The notes under the pieces were generated by a model, which worked only from the letters and a program-made list of their open reading frames with translations, was not told the DNA's origin and ran no database searches. A DNA stretch of 64,000 nt from Entophlyctis helioformis (taxonomy: Eukaryota; Chytridiomycota; Chytridiomycetes; Chytridiales; Chytriomycetaceae): assembly GCA_025526915.1 (NCBI GenBank), contig JAHLKH010000050.1:1-64000 (forward strand), written 5' to 3'. This document shows, in pieces, positions 22,737 through 33,700 of this stretch; the stretch's first letter is position 1, and each line of letters begins with the position of its first letter. The translations under genes were made by a program, and so were the position numbers.

Positions 22737-23984
22737 ATGATCGCGTCGCAGAACCCGCATCGTCACGAGCTGTCGCTGGAGCTCATTTCCGCCGGCTCGA
22801 CGCAGAAGCAGTACAAGCACGAGGACCAGCACGCCTTCCTGGCTCGAATCTCGCATGTGACGGTCACTCGCCGAGGCATCACCAACATGGTGCGTGCTGG
22901 GCAACCCCCATTCACATGCATGAAATGTGTGCCATCTAACATGGCCGTATGGATGCATGCTGGCTCTTTCGCTGGATGCAACAATGCATGCAACCATCCA
23001 ACACTCGCATCCATAGCAAGCCATCGAGGCATGCTCGAACCTGGCCGCCTTGTTCTTGTACGACAACAAAATCGAGGCCATCCAAGGCCTGCATGCCTCT
23101 CATCGCCACCTGACACGTCTGTACCTCCAAAACAACAACATTGAGACCATCTCGGGTCTTGACTGCGGCCTTGGCCGACTGTCGGTACTCAACCTGAGCG
23201 GCAACCGCATCCAGCTTGCCACCGGCCTCCACAATCTGCCTGCGCTTGAGGAGCTCCATCTTGACAAGCAGCGTCTCGCCAAAGGACAATCCTTTGACAT
23301 GGATTTGGACAGCATTGCTGGCCTGTCGGTGCGTTGCTTGCTCAACGTCACCAAGCCGCCTCGCACGCGTCGTCTCGCCACTCACATCTGACCGCACAAA
23401 CCAGATGTCACTCAAGCGACTGAGCCTCAGCGGCAACAACATGTCAAAAGTCGCAAAGTTTGGGTTGCTGCAGATGCTGGAGGAGCTCGACCTGACCGGC
23501 AACGCGATTGACGATCTCGACGAGCTGGAGCACATGGCGGCAACGTTTCAGAGTCTCCGGACTCTCAAACTGACCAACAACCCGATCCAGGACAGGTACC
23601 TTCGGCAGCATCTTGTGCTGACGTGCAGAACGCTAGGTGTGTGTGGATCTCGCACTGCATGCGTTGCATCACGGCCACGAACTGATTGCGCATGCATGGA
23701 CAGAGTGGCTCGACGACAAGGCAATCACCGACACGGAGCGACTGTTCCTGATGCGAATGGAGGCGTCCAAGGCTGCGCGAGCCAGACGCACAGCGACTTG
23801 CGAGAGCGATGGAGCTCAGACGGCGATGGCCGAAGCCGAAGAGTCGGCAGCACCGCCCATCCCTCACCTTCCGCCGTATGCGACTCAGTACAGGTACCCA
23901 CTCATGCTTGATCTGTGCAGCACATCACGGACAAGACTGACATGCGTGGATGGATGGATCGGGCGTGGCTTGCAAGGGATCTGA
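22737..23984 (+). CDS. PPP1R42: PPP1R42-like leucine-rich repeat protein (centrosome/axoneme-associated)
   Basis: Ortholog-like match to PPP1R42 (TLRR/LRRC67), an LRR protein of the SDS22 class that binds PP1 and microtubule-organising centres. Exons: 22737-22889, 23017-23328, 23405-23636, 23704-about 23984. The repeats run in family order: NMQAIEACSNLAALFLYDNK, LTRLYLQNNNIETISGL, LSVLNLSGNRIQLATGL and LEELHLDKQRLAKGQSF (family QRLxxG signature). After intron 2 come LKRLSLSGNNMSKV, LEELDLTGNAIDDLDEL and LRTLKLTNNPIQDRYLR. After intron 3 (CTAG|GTGTGT...GGACAG) TLEWLDDKAITDTERLFLMR reproduces the LRR-cap region. The C-terminus is uncertain: unspliced reading stops at 23984, but a plausible helical tail in another frame ends at 24039 (ARDLMLQQLSKRN). 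PPP1R42 is typical of organisms with flagella/centrioles. Confidence 0.85.
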
Positions 23985-24112
23985 TGCTGCAGCAGCTCTC
24001 CAAGCGCAATGCCTCGACTGGCCCGCTCGCTCGCAAATGAACAGATGAATCCACACACACACTTGGACTGCCGTTCAACTGCCGTCTATTAGAGATGCAA
24101 ACCGTTGCAGGG

Positions 24113-24190
24113 GAACGAGCCATAAGAGAGAGCGAGAGAGCGAGAGAGCCATGAGAGTGAGAGAGCGAGCCATAAGAGAGAGAGAGAGCG
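24113..24190 (+). repeat. GA-rich simple repeat
   Basis: GAGAGCGAGA/GAGCCATAAGAGA units, including a duplicated GAGCCATAAGAGAGA block, immediately 3' of the aquaporin stop codon. It lies between the convergent PPP1R42 and aquaporin genes. Confidence 0.8.
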
Positions 24191-24192
24191 AT

Positions 24193-25194
24193 CTACTCGC
24201 ACTTGTCGTCCTTGCACTCGCGGGTCGGCGTGCGCACGACGCCAAAGAAGAAGGCACCGCCAGCAACCGCGCCGAGGCACGGGCCGACAATGTACACCCA
24301 GAAGCCGCCGTGGGGGCCCGGGATCGCACAGCTGCCCCAGCCGGCCAGCGCCGCCACGATGCGCGGGCCAAAGTCGCGCGCAGGGTTCCAGCCGGCCTGC
24401 GAGATGGGGGCGAAGCAGGCAATGAGGCCGGCGACCGTGGCGCCAATGGCGGCCGGCACGGCCGTTGGGCTGATGGCCTTGTTGCAGCGGTCCGTGAGCG
24501 CAAAGATGACAAAGGCGAGGACGAACGTGCCGAATGCCTCGACGCACAGCGCTCGCAGCGGCGATGCCAGCGAGCCGCCCGCAGACAGCGGCGGGAAGAC
24601 GTCGGGGTTGGGGAAGTACTCGCCAAAGATCATGGCCGAGCGCACACAGCCGGGCTGCTCGTTGCGCACGATGCCCTTCTCGGCCTCAAAGTGCGCAATG
24701 AACGGCTCCCAGATGCCCAGCAGCAGCGCACCACCGACGATCGCACCGGCCAGCTGGGCGGCCACATAGGCGGGCAGCTCGCTCCACCGGAAGCCCGTGA
24801 ACCTGCCGAACACGGCCATGGCCAGCGAGATGGCCGGGTTGAGGTGTGCGCCAGAGACGGAGGCGGTGACGTAGATGGCCAGCGAGACGCCAATGGCCCA
24901 CACGACGGCGACCTGCCACAGGCCCTTGAGCGCACCAGTCAGCACGGCAGAGAACACCGAGCCGACGCCGAACAGGACAATGAGGAAGGTGCCGACGAGC
25001 TCGGCGAGGCACTTGCGGGCGAGCACACGGCGGGCACGCATGGCAGCAAGCTCGCTGGCCGAGGCCGAGGCCGTCATGGTGGCAGTGCTGTCGAAGCGGG
25101 TGCCGCTTGTGTCGTTGTCGCCGTCGGCGTCGTTGCTGGCGGCTGAGGACTGCATCAGGATGACTTCCGGTGCACCAAGAGTCGCTGCGGTCAT
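24193..25194 (-). CDS. Aquaglyceroporin (MIP family channel)
   Basis: Plasma-membrane channel for glycerol, water and small solutes. 333 aa, single exon. It has six hydrophobic helices and two half-helix selectivity loops: SGAHLNPAISLAMAVFGRFT (NPA box 1, about residue 117) and AGWNPARDFGPRI (box 2, NPARD, about residue 270). The Asp after the second NPA-R is the marker of GlpF-type aquaglyceroporins rather than strict water channels. The N-terminus (about 60 aa, Ser/Ala/Asp-rich) and C-terminal tail (TPTRECKDDKCE) are cytosolic and the length is normal for the family. Stop TAG 24193-24195; ATG at 25194 is the first in frame. Confidence 0.93.
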   Translation of the reverse strand: MTAATLGAPEVILMQSSAASNDADGDNDTSGTRFDSTATMTASASASELAAMRARRVLARKCLAELVGTFLIVLFGVGSVFSAVLTGALKGLWQVAVVWAIGVSLAIYVTASVSGAHLNPAISLAMAVFGRFTGFRWSELPAYVAAQLAGAIVGGALLLGIWEPFIAHFEAEKGIVRNEQPGCVRSAMIFGEYFPNPDVFPPLSAGGSLASPLRALCVEAFGTFVLAFVIFALTDRCNKAISPTAVPAAIGATVAGLIACFAPISQAGWNPARDFGPRIVAALAGWGSCAIPGPHGGFWVYIVGPCLGAVAGGAFFFGVVRTPTRECKDDKCE

Positions 25195-25647
25195 GGCGAA
25201 TGTCGCTGAAGGTCGCTGAATGGCTTGGAATCAGAACGGCGATCACGAGAAACAATGTGGTGCACGTGCGGCAACGGTGGTCGTCTGGACGGCATGTGTG
25301 TTGCTGGCAGGCATGCAGGCTGACTGGCATGTGTGGATGGCAAGAAGTCTCAGGGCATGGCGAGTACGATGCAGTGGATGGACGGCAACGAGGTCAATGG
25401 CCAGCATGGACGGCGATGAGAGCCTTGGAGCAACAGTGTTGAGCTGTGGAGATGGATCCTGCGATGCGCTTGTGTAGGGGTGTCCACTCTGCCTGCTGTG
25501 TATGCCACGCTGCTGCGAGTGCTGTTGAGTGACGCTGCACGAGCAGATACGCCAGTGTGCAGCCGTGTGCAGCTGTGTTGGTCAAGCATCTGAGACAACC
25601 ACAACACAATGAATATGTAGCACCAGGGCGAGAGACTTGACAAGCAA
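25195..25647. other. Intergenic, aquaporin promoter side
   Basis: About 450 bp between the divergent aquaporin start and tRNA-Ser. No gene or clear motif seen. Confidence 0.6.
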
Positions 25648-25729
25648 GTCAAGATGGCCGAGTGGTTAAGGCGCTGCACTCGAAATGCAGTCTCCTCTGG
25701 AGGCGTAGGTTCAAATCCTGCTCTTGACG
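25648..25729 (+). tRNA. tRNA-Ser (anticodon CGA)
   Basis: Seven-bp acceptor stem GTCAAGA (25648-25654) pairs with TCTTGAC (25722-25728). A D-arm with GAGTGGTTAAGGC is present. The anticodon stem-loop TGCACTCGAAATGCA gives CGA, reading UCG. A long variable arm (TCTCCTCTGGAGGCG), diagnostic of class II tRNA-Ser, and a T-arm GGTTCAAATCC follow. No intron. The anticodon and long variable arm agree, so the identity is secure. Confidence 0.95.
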
Positions 25730-26099
25730 CTTACCTTTTGCCCTTGGCGGCAACTGTTTTGCTGCTCTGGTCAAATGCGATCTGGCAGCATGTATCCACG
25801 TCGCACGGCACAGCCAGCCTCTTTTTGCCCGTCTGTCGCCGCTTATGCCACACTCAGGCACTCTCCAGACGCGTCCACTCGCGTCGGGAATGTGCGCATT
25901 TCTTCAGGCTGCCCATTGTGTGTTCCAGCGTTCTTTATGGATACATCACCGTGGACGTGTCGGACCAGGGGGATGACATAACTGAGGGATCTACGCACGG
26001 CCTAAAGCTCGAAAGGGTATGGCATCTAGTGTCTTGGGGACTGGGAATCTTCTTGGAATGAACTTTGGCAAAGCGGCGTTCGCCGTGTGGCAGAACACA
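25730..26099. other. Intergenic between tRNA-Ser and ankyrin gene
   Basis: About 370 bp. A TTTTG run directly follows the tRNA (about 25735-25741), a possible Pol III terminator. Nothing else supported. Confidence 0.5.
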
Positions 26100-27515
26100 T
26101 CAGTTTATGTCATATCCGAAATCCTCCAAGTACTGCAGCAGCTCCATGTTGCCCGTTCTGGCTGCACGCTCAATGGCGTCGTTTGATGCGCGGCTGCCTT
26201 TCGAGTGCATGTACTTGACAACGTCCATGTGTCCCTCCCTGATGGCGGCGTCGAGTGCTTCGGACGTGCACTCTTCACCGCGGGTCTCGTGGAGCCACTG
26301 CACTACATGAAGATGGCCGTTCTCAGGCGCTAAATCCATCGCGCCAGTCGTGTACCCTTCCGTCCTGTTCTCATGGAGCCACTTGGCAACATGCAGATGA
26401 CCGTTTTTGGCCGCCCAGCCAATCGCCTGATCTGTGCATCCTTCCGTTCTGTTGGCATGCAGCCAGATGATGACATCCAGGTGGCCGTTGCCAGCTGCGC
26501 CATCCATCGCCAACGTCGTGCATCCTTCCGTTCTGTTCTTATGGAGCCAGATGACAACATGAAGATGACCGTTTTTGGCCGCGTAGTCCATAGCTTCAGT
26601 CGTGCATCCCGTCACTCCAACATCAAACAAGAACTGCACAACATCGAGATGCCCATAGCGCGCTGCTTGATCAACTGCGTCGTCCCAGTACTCGCTTGTC
26701 GGATCGCGTCTCGTCATCCATCGTCGGAGCGTCTTGTACTTGTCGTCGAGATGCTTGAGCAGATCAAGGCATCCAAAGCGGATGGCCATGCGAGCGAGCG
26801 TGATCGGATGGGTAAAGTCGATCAGATCGAACCAGCCGTGCCGCATGGGGATGAGAAGTAAACGAATACCACCAAAGTAAATGTCACTGAACGAATAGTC
26901 GTAGTCGTTGACGTCTGCGTCGTATCTCGCATATCTGCCCTCGGCGTACTTTGGAAAGCGCTTGCAGAGACGGCCGTACATGGAGCGAGAGTGTGCGAGG
27001 AGCAGTCCGTCGTCGGCCGTCAGGTCGGCGTCAGGCAGCAGCGCCAGATCGCCCTGCCAGTCCATCTTGAACGCTTCGATCCACAGCTGCATCTTGGTCG
27101 CTTCGTCTAGTGTCGCCGTGTCGCCGTGCAGTCCACACAGGAAGAGAGTGAGCGGGCCGGCGTGCTTGAGGATCATGGCGTGGATCTCGGCGGGCTTGCC
27201 GTCCCAGTGGCTGCTTCCAAAGGCGAGGTCGCCGGTGGCTGGCGGCACCACATAGCGAGGCACAACTGGCTGTCCTGGCTGTCCTGGCAACCCTGGCTCG
27301 ACGACTTGGCTGGCACTCGCTCCAACGACCTGCTCGACCAAGGCCGGCTGCTCGGCTGTGCTCTGCAGCTGGCTCTGCAGACAGCGCACATGCTCGTCGC
27401 TGGCTGCAGCTGCTTCTGCGTTGCCTGCCGTCTGTCGCTGCTTCTGCATCGTCACAGCTGCTTGCTCACTTTGTGGTTGTGAGGACAAGATCCACTCGAC
27501 GCGATCGCTCAACAA
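26100..27515 (-). CDS. Ankyrin-repeat protein of the NRTEGCT type
   Basis: 471 aa, single exon, no signal peptide. The N-terminal ~90 residues are Gln/Ala-rich. A middle region follows (HAMILKHAGPLTLFLCGLHG ... MQLWIEAFKMDWQGDLALLP) that in related proteins precedes the ankyrins. From about residue 250 there are seven to eight ankyrin-like repeats of ~33 aa with the consensus AAKNGHLHVVxWLHENRTEG and CTTxAMD. The central repeats are highly alike in DNA. This subtype, with WLHxNRTEGCT between helices, is found in expanded families in chytrid fungi, oomycetes and giant viruses (from memory). It mediates protein binding; the partner is unknown. Its start lies 55 bp from the most upstream RAD17 ATG, divergent. 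Confidence 0.85.
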   Translation of the reverse strand: MLSDRVEWILSSQPQSEQAAVTMQKQRQTAGNAEAAAASDEHVRCLQSQLQSTAEQPALVEQVVGASASQVVEPGLPGQPGQPVVPRYVVPPATGDLAFGSSHWDGKPAEIHAMILKHAGPLTLFLCGLHGDTATLDEATKMQLWIEAFKMDWQGDLALLPDADLTADDGLLLAHSRSMYGRLCKRFPKYAEGRYARYDADVNDYDYSFSDIYFGGIRLLLIPMRHGWFDLIDFTHPITLARMAIRFGCLDLLKHLDDKYKTLRRWMTRRDPTSEYWDDAVDQAARYGHLDVVQFLFDVGVTGCTTEAMDYAAKNGHLHVVIWLHKNRTEGCTTLAMDGAAGNGHLDVIIWLHANRTEGCTDQAIGWAAKNGHLHVAKWLHENRTEGYTTGAMDLAPENGHLHVVQWLHETRGEECTSEALDAAIREGHMDVVKYMHSKGSRASNDAIERAARTGNMELLQYLEDFGYDIN

Positions 27516-27570
27516 GAGTCATTGAAACGAACGAGAATGTGGAACATGCACCGACACGGCATGCCATGCC

Positions 27571-30500
27571 ATGGTGCACTGTGTGGCTGATCCGGCCAGA
27601 GCTGTGGGCACACAAGCTGCGCGCTGCTGGGAAGGGACCATGCGGGGTGGCTGCCAACGAGCCTGTTCCATGCGAGCATTTGCAACAACGAAGCCAGATC
27701 CAATCCTCCACGGCTTTGCCGCATCTCGGACACAATCGGCGTCCGAGATCTGCCACATGCGACGACAGAGTGCAGGCTCAAGTGCGAGTGGAGCAAAGCG
27801 GCTCGGGGCGACTCGTCGGTCGATGCCCGGCAGCAGCAGCAGCAGCGCAGCAAAGGGTCTGCCGCTGTCGATGGGCAGAGACCCTGCGACTGCGCCTGCG
27901 TCCTCTGGCCTGGAGCGGCAACGGTCGCTGTCGCAGCCGAGCTCGTCAGCCAAAGCCGGCAGTCGCACCAGCACGGCCACGGCCACTGCCAAGCCCAGGT
28001 CCAAGACCCAAGGCGCTGTTGTCGACCTCACATCCGATACCAACAACGACGACGACGACGCCATCCAAGACAATGCCTCGGACTCTGACACACCGTCCGT
28101 TGCGTCAGCCGCATTCCCGCTTCCGCTGTCGCTGCCTTTGCGTTCAAGGCGGCAACAGGCATTCACCGAGGCCAAGAGCAGCATGTCCCGACCATCAGCA
28201 GCATCTCAGCAATCCCAACCGTCTGTTCTGTCCACGTTTATAGCACAGGCATCATCCTCTCAGTCGCAATCCCAGTCGCAATCCCAGCCGCAATCCCAGC
28301 CGCAATCCCAGCTTAGATCCAACCGGCCAGCTGTCTTCCCGCCAACTCCATCGTCGCACGCATGGCCCAAGTCATCTGCCACGCCTAGATCTGCAGCCAA
28401 GGTGCTTCACAAACCCGAGCGCAAAGCAGTGCACGAAGAAATCCTTCTGGACGACGACGAAGACAATGTGTTTGCTGTTTCGCTTCTCGGTTCCGCCAAG
28501 CGAAAGCGGATCAGCAAGCGAGGGCTGCCTGCTTCACGATCAGACAGACACACACTGATCGACTCATTCACGGACAGCGATGACGACACGAGGTCACTGC
28601 TTGCATCTGGTGTCTCTCCTGCCAAGCTCGGCTTGTTTTCTCAGCAAGGTGTGCCAGTTTCTGGTCGATTGCATGCTGTTGTTCACTGCCTGGCACCACC
28701 TGACACACACGGCTAGATGCCATGCTTTGGGTGGACAAGTACAAGCCAGCCAGCGAGGCCGAGCTTGCTGTCCACAAGCGCAAGATCAGCGATGTCAAGG
28801 CATGGATCGAAAATGCCCTGCTGGCGGGTGAAAACACAAGGGGCACGTCAGGACGGACTGGACGCGTTCTCATGCTCACAGGGCCGTCGGGAAGTGGAAA
28901 GACCGCGACAGTGCGGGTGCTGAGCCGCGTTCTGGATGCCGAGATTGTCGAGTGGGAGAATCCGGTCAACTCAAACTCATTTGGGTCGGTGTGGGACACG
29001 CAGACGGACGACAACGGGAATCGGCGATGGACGGACTATGTTCCTGTGCTGCAGCCGTTTGTTGACTTTTTGGGGTCGGTCGGAAGAGTGCCGCGGCTAG
29101 AGATTGCTGCCGGCGCGGCCTCGTCTGACACGCAGACTCTGCCGCACACGCAGTCGAGTGCATTTCCCGGAACGCCACAACGAGCGGCAGCAGGCCAGTC
29201 GCCGTTTGCGCTGCTCTCAACACCTTTGCGCGTCCAGTCGCAGCAATCCAAGTCTCCATTCGCCATCCCTGCTGGGCCAGCATCCACAGCATACAAACCA
29301 GCCAGGCGGCGAAAGATTGTGTTGGTGGAGGATTGGCCGCCGCTCTCCACGCCTGCTGCTCGTGCCCAAGTGCAGCACGCCCTCAAGTCCTACATGACCT
29401 CTCCATCCTCGGTCCATCCCCTCATTCTCATCCTCTCGGATGTTGCCGATGTTCACATGGCGTCCTACTCCTCAACAGGGTACTCTGACTCGCCCCTCAC
29501 TCTCCGCAGCCTTATCACGCCTGCCCTGGCTGCATCTCCTTCGTACACGCACATTGTCTTCAACCCAGTCGCACCAACGTATCTCACCAAAGCACTCAAC
29601 CGGCTGGCGGACCTCGAATACCGCACCAAGCGGCATGCTCGCCCAACAAAAGACCGGATTGAATGGACCGCCAAAGCCGCCTGTGGCGACATACGGCACG
29701 CTGTGCACCTCCTTCAGTTCAATGGCGTTGGATCGACAACTTTCCTTCCTCCCTCGAGCACCGCACACCAAACGGCCAGCAGAGAGACTGATACCCCACG
29801 CGACGAGACCGTCTCCATCTTCTCGGCTATTGGCCGGCTCATGTACAACAAGCGGCTTGGCCCCATGGCTCCAACGGAGAACATGCTCAGCCCCATTATG
29901 CGGCCAACACATTCAAGGTCGTCACCTATTGAAATACCGCCCGAGACCATGCTCGACCACCTCTACGTCGACCCAGGCACACTCTTGTGGTTTGCCCACC
30001 AAAACGCCATCCCTGCATACTCGACGGTCGACGAGCTGTGTGCAGCGACTGCGTACATGAGCGATGCAGATGTGGTGGGTGGCGACACGGGTGCGATGAT
30101 TGGTGCGCGTGGGCTCCTTTTCGCGCACCGCGACGGCAGTGAGGGCAATGTCACGCAACGCGTCATGTCCAAGCCGGACGGCTGGGCCGTGACTCGGCGT
30201 GCGACAGACAACAGGCTTGCGGTGATCGACGGCCTGGTCAAGCCTGCCATGAGTCGCAGCATTGCGGAACGGCCTGATCTCGACAGCGGACTGCGGCTGT
30301 CGCGTAAGTCGTTGTTTGGCGCGCATTGCTGGCTGGATGTCTGCTGATTCTGGATGTGCTTGAACAGACTATCACTCGACGCAAAGTCTGTGGACAGAGA
30401 TCGTGCCATACTTGGGCGTGCTTAGCCGTGCTGGCAAACATCCTGATATCCGCACCATGCCAGTACACGACAAGACCGTCGTGGCTGCCATCTGCGGGTA

Positions 30501-30687
30501 TGGCCCACGGTCGTCGCTTGGACCGTCCTTGCTCGACGACTCGTATGTTGGCGGCATCGAGTACCTTGACGCCATCGAGGACACTGCCCAAGGCAGATCA
30601 TCCACATCATCAGCGGCCAGGCCGCCTGCATGGAAGGCGTTGTATGAAACGCTCGCTCTCACAGAAGACGACATTGAGGACTTTTAA
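27571..30687 (+). CDS. RAD17: Rad17 checkpoint clamp loader
   Basis: Large subunit of the Rad17-RFC complex that loads the 9-1-1 clamp at damaged DNA to activate ATR. Exons: 27571 (or 27757)-28648, 28717-30303, 30368-30687. The N-terminal ~350 aa are Ser/Gln-rich and acidic, probably disordered, with a short (SQ/PQ)n repeat at about 28258-28312. The second exon restores AMLWVDKYKPASEAEL, the classical Rad17 entry motif. The Walker A GPSGSGKT (about 28884-28907), the NPVNSNSF block, KIVLVEDWPPL (Walker B-like, VEDWP), HIVFNPVAPTYLTKAL and ACGDIRHAVHLLQF follow. After the last intron (TCGC|GTAAGT...ACAG) the C-terminus reads LTEDDIEDF, the acidic Rad17 tail. All motifs are intact. The start is uncertain between ATGs at 27571 and 27757. 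Confidence 0.92.
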
Positions 30688-30726
30688 GCACGGGCTGCAA
30701 AATGAAGCATGTGTATTGCCACTCTA

Positions 30727-33700
30727 CTAAGCCAGCGTCTCTGTCCACACATAATAGAGGATCGAGTTGACAACATCATTGACGTGCCGCAGCTCGACCG
30801 CGTCTGGGATGCCTTCTCGCGACAGAGCAAACCCCTCGACACGCACACGCCGGCCACTGCCTGTGCTGATATGTGGGCCGCTCGACCGTAACCGCGCCAG
30901 CCGCGTCGCGCCATCCAGATCAACACGACCATAGACATCACCGTCGTCGCTGGCGCTCTCGTCGCTGCCACTATCGTCGTCACTGTCATCGTCGTCGTGG
31001 ACAGCAAACTGCACCATGTAGTCGTCGTTGGCTGGGTTGATGAGGAACACGTACGACGGCCCGCCGGTCGACCATGCAGGCAGCCTGCGCACAGCAGACC
31101 CGTACACGCGAGACAGGTACGCAAGGATATCCGTCCACGGCAGCCGGCGGTCGTTGAACAGCTGGGCAAGCGTGCGGTCCATCAGTGCAAGGTTGCGCGC
31201 ATTGTGGCCCGTCTTTTCAAAGAACAGGAGCGTCCATTCAGGGGTCTGTGTCTCGCGATACGCCTGATCCGTTGCGGCGGCGTCAAACGTGTCGGGAACC
31301 GCCATACCAGGCGGCCGTGCAGCAATCAGCTGTGCCCACAACGAGTCACGGCCAAAGTATTTCGTTGCCTGTCAAACACATGCCGCGTATTAGTCGACGC
31401 GTTTAAACGCACAATGACGCAGGCAAGGGAACCTGCCTGGTCCACAAGCGACGAGATGCGAGTCGTGACATTCTTTGCAATGTCGTGCAGGTAGTATCCG
31501 CCACCAATGTACTCTCTCATGGGCTCGTCGACGATGGCCTGCTCCATGCCAGCACGAGCTGCATCGACATCCAGATGCGGGAATGGAGACTCGGTATTCA
31601 CAATCAGAAGGAAATACTCAATCTCGAGGTCGGTAGATGACGAGACACTGCTCTCGTTGGTCTCGGATCCAAGCGACGCAGACAGGGCCGCAGCTCGTGC
31701 CTGCTGCTGTTGCGGAGACGGACTGGGTTGTCGACTGGACTCACCGCCACTCGTGTACTCGCTGCTGATGTGCCCGCCTCCGTCCATACCGTCATTGCCT
31801 CGGCGATCGGCTGCCAATGTCCACGATGCTGAGAGATGGCCAAAGGCGGGGCCGAATGCCGAAGCGCCAGGGATCACGGGGCTTGCACCGCTGGCGATCG
31901 ACTGGCTGGCGCTGAAGATGCCGCCATAGCTGCCCGCAACGCTCGAGTCTGTGCCAGCTTGGCTGGATCCAGGCGAAGGTGCCGGATGGCGGGGCGGCAC
32001 AGCAGCGAGAATGAGCGTGTACGAATACGGTCGCTCTGTTGACGAGCCAGCGCCACTTGTACCGTGTGAAGAGCCGGAATGGTCGGCATGTCCAGTCGAC
32101 ACGCGTGTTGTCTTTGGCGGCATGGGCGGCAGTCCAGCTGCACCGTCGCCGCCAATCGATCCGCCAGAGAGCGATGTGGCAGATCCGCCATGTTTGGCTG
32201 GCGAGGGGTAGGTGGCCGCTTGAGCGACGGATCCATCGTGTTGCCATGCATGCCGTCCGCTCGCCGCTAAACACGACAGGCTCGAACCCATATGTCTGCG
32301 GGTTGCGCAGAATGTATGTAAACAGCGACGCGGCTGATGCGCCGTCTTCTGTGCCAACACGGTACCGGCCATGGAGAATGCGGTTGCGTGCAAACCTTGC
32401 CTTGCGTGGATTGAGCTGCACAAAGCTACGGAGCATCGGAAGGATGTCGAGAGGCATGGGAAGTGAAGACGCTCGCAGCTTGTCGTGCACATACCGCAAG
32501 TGGAAGTCGTACGAGACTACACCGCTCAAGTGTCAGCCACTGCATATGCCTGCTTTGTCATCACATAACCCTCAATGGTCCTCTTACATGACACAATGTG
32601 CGGCAGCGTCTTCATCTTGGCGCACTCGGCCTCATAATCCGCGTCGGCCACGTCCTGCACAACGCGGCCATCTGTGCGGTACGCAAACGTGAGCACATTG
32701 ATCGTGGCGAAATACGTGTAAAAGCCGCACTGCACGAGGATGACGCCGGCAGGGAAGAACCGTCTCAGGAACACGGAGGGGGCCTCGATGACAAACTTTG
32801 GTGCAATGGCAAACGTGCCGCCGTGCTGGCCAGACTCGAGCGACGAGACAAGATCCCATGGCACGCGCTCCATGCCAAGCAGCTCGAGATAACCCACATA
32901 GTCAACCAGAAAGTCGGAGATCATGGCTTTGTACCAGGCGATGCTGTCCAGGGTCTGGCCTTCGACGCTTGCATGTGCTGTCGCCAGTTTCGTGGACGCG
33001 AGACGCAAGACATTCGGATCGTCCAACCTCGGTGCTCGCAATATAGCCTCCCACTTCTCGACAAGGTCGTCGCGGTACTCTGAGAAGAACATGGGTGCAG
33101 ATGCCGAGTGGATAAGGCGGATACTCTGGAGCACCTCGGACATTTCGTTGAGCGACAGCGCATTGCCCCCAGCCTGGTCTGGAAGACCACCTCCGCCTGA
33201 TCCAGATGCCGACACAATGCTGCCCATCGACCGTAACCGTGCCATGGGAGCCGATGCCGTTCCTTGCATGTAGTGATGTCCCTGTCCGTGTCCGCCAGAC
33301 GGTGTCCGCGATAACATGGTCCCCGCCTCCGCCAGCCGCCCCGACCGATCCACTCATCACCATGGGGAAGCCAACCGCAGAGTATCCACCTGCGCCGGCC
33401 CCAACCGAGTACACCGCACCCGGCCCACTCGCAGTGCCGTTGCCGCTGTACATCGGAACGCGCTTGCCGTACCGGAAGAACACCTCGATGAAATCCACAA
33501 TCTGCTTTTGCAAGTTGATGGCGTCGTATCCGCCGATATGGTAGATGAAGTCGAGCCGTCTGAACCGGCGCTCCGGTCTCATGAGCGCGGTATTCTCCGT
33601 GCTGTTGAGCGCCACGGCCGTCGAGTACGCGCGTTCGCCAAACTCGGACACGTGAGCCATTCGGTCGCGATCACGGTCCTGCTCCAAATGCAGGCCCGTG

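Noticed and set aside
22514..22939. Plus-strand open frame upstream of PPP1R42 as its N-terminus
   Set aside because: It is in a different frame from the conserved LRR exons and overlaps the spliced RNF212-like exon 1. ATG 22737 in the correct frame matches the PPP1R42 N-terminus.
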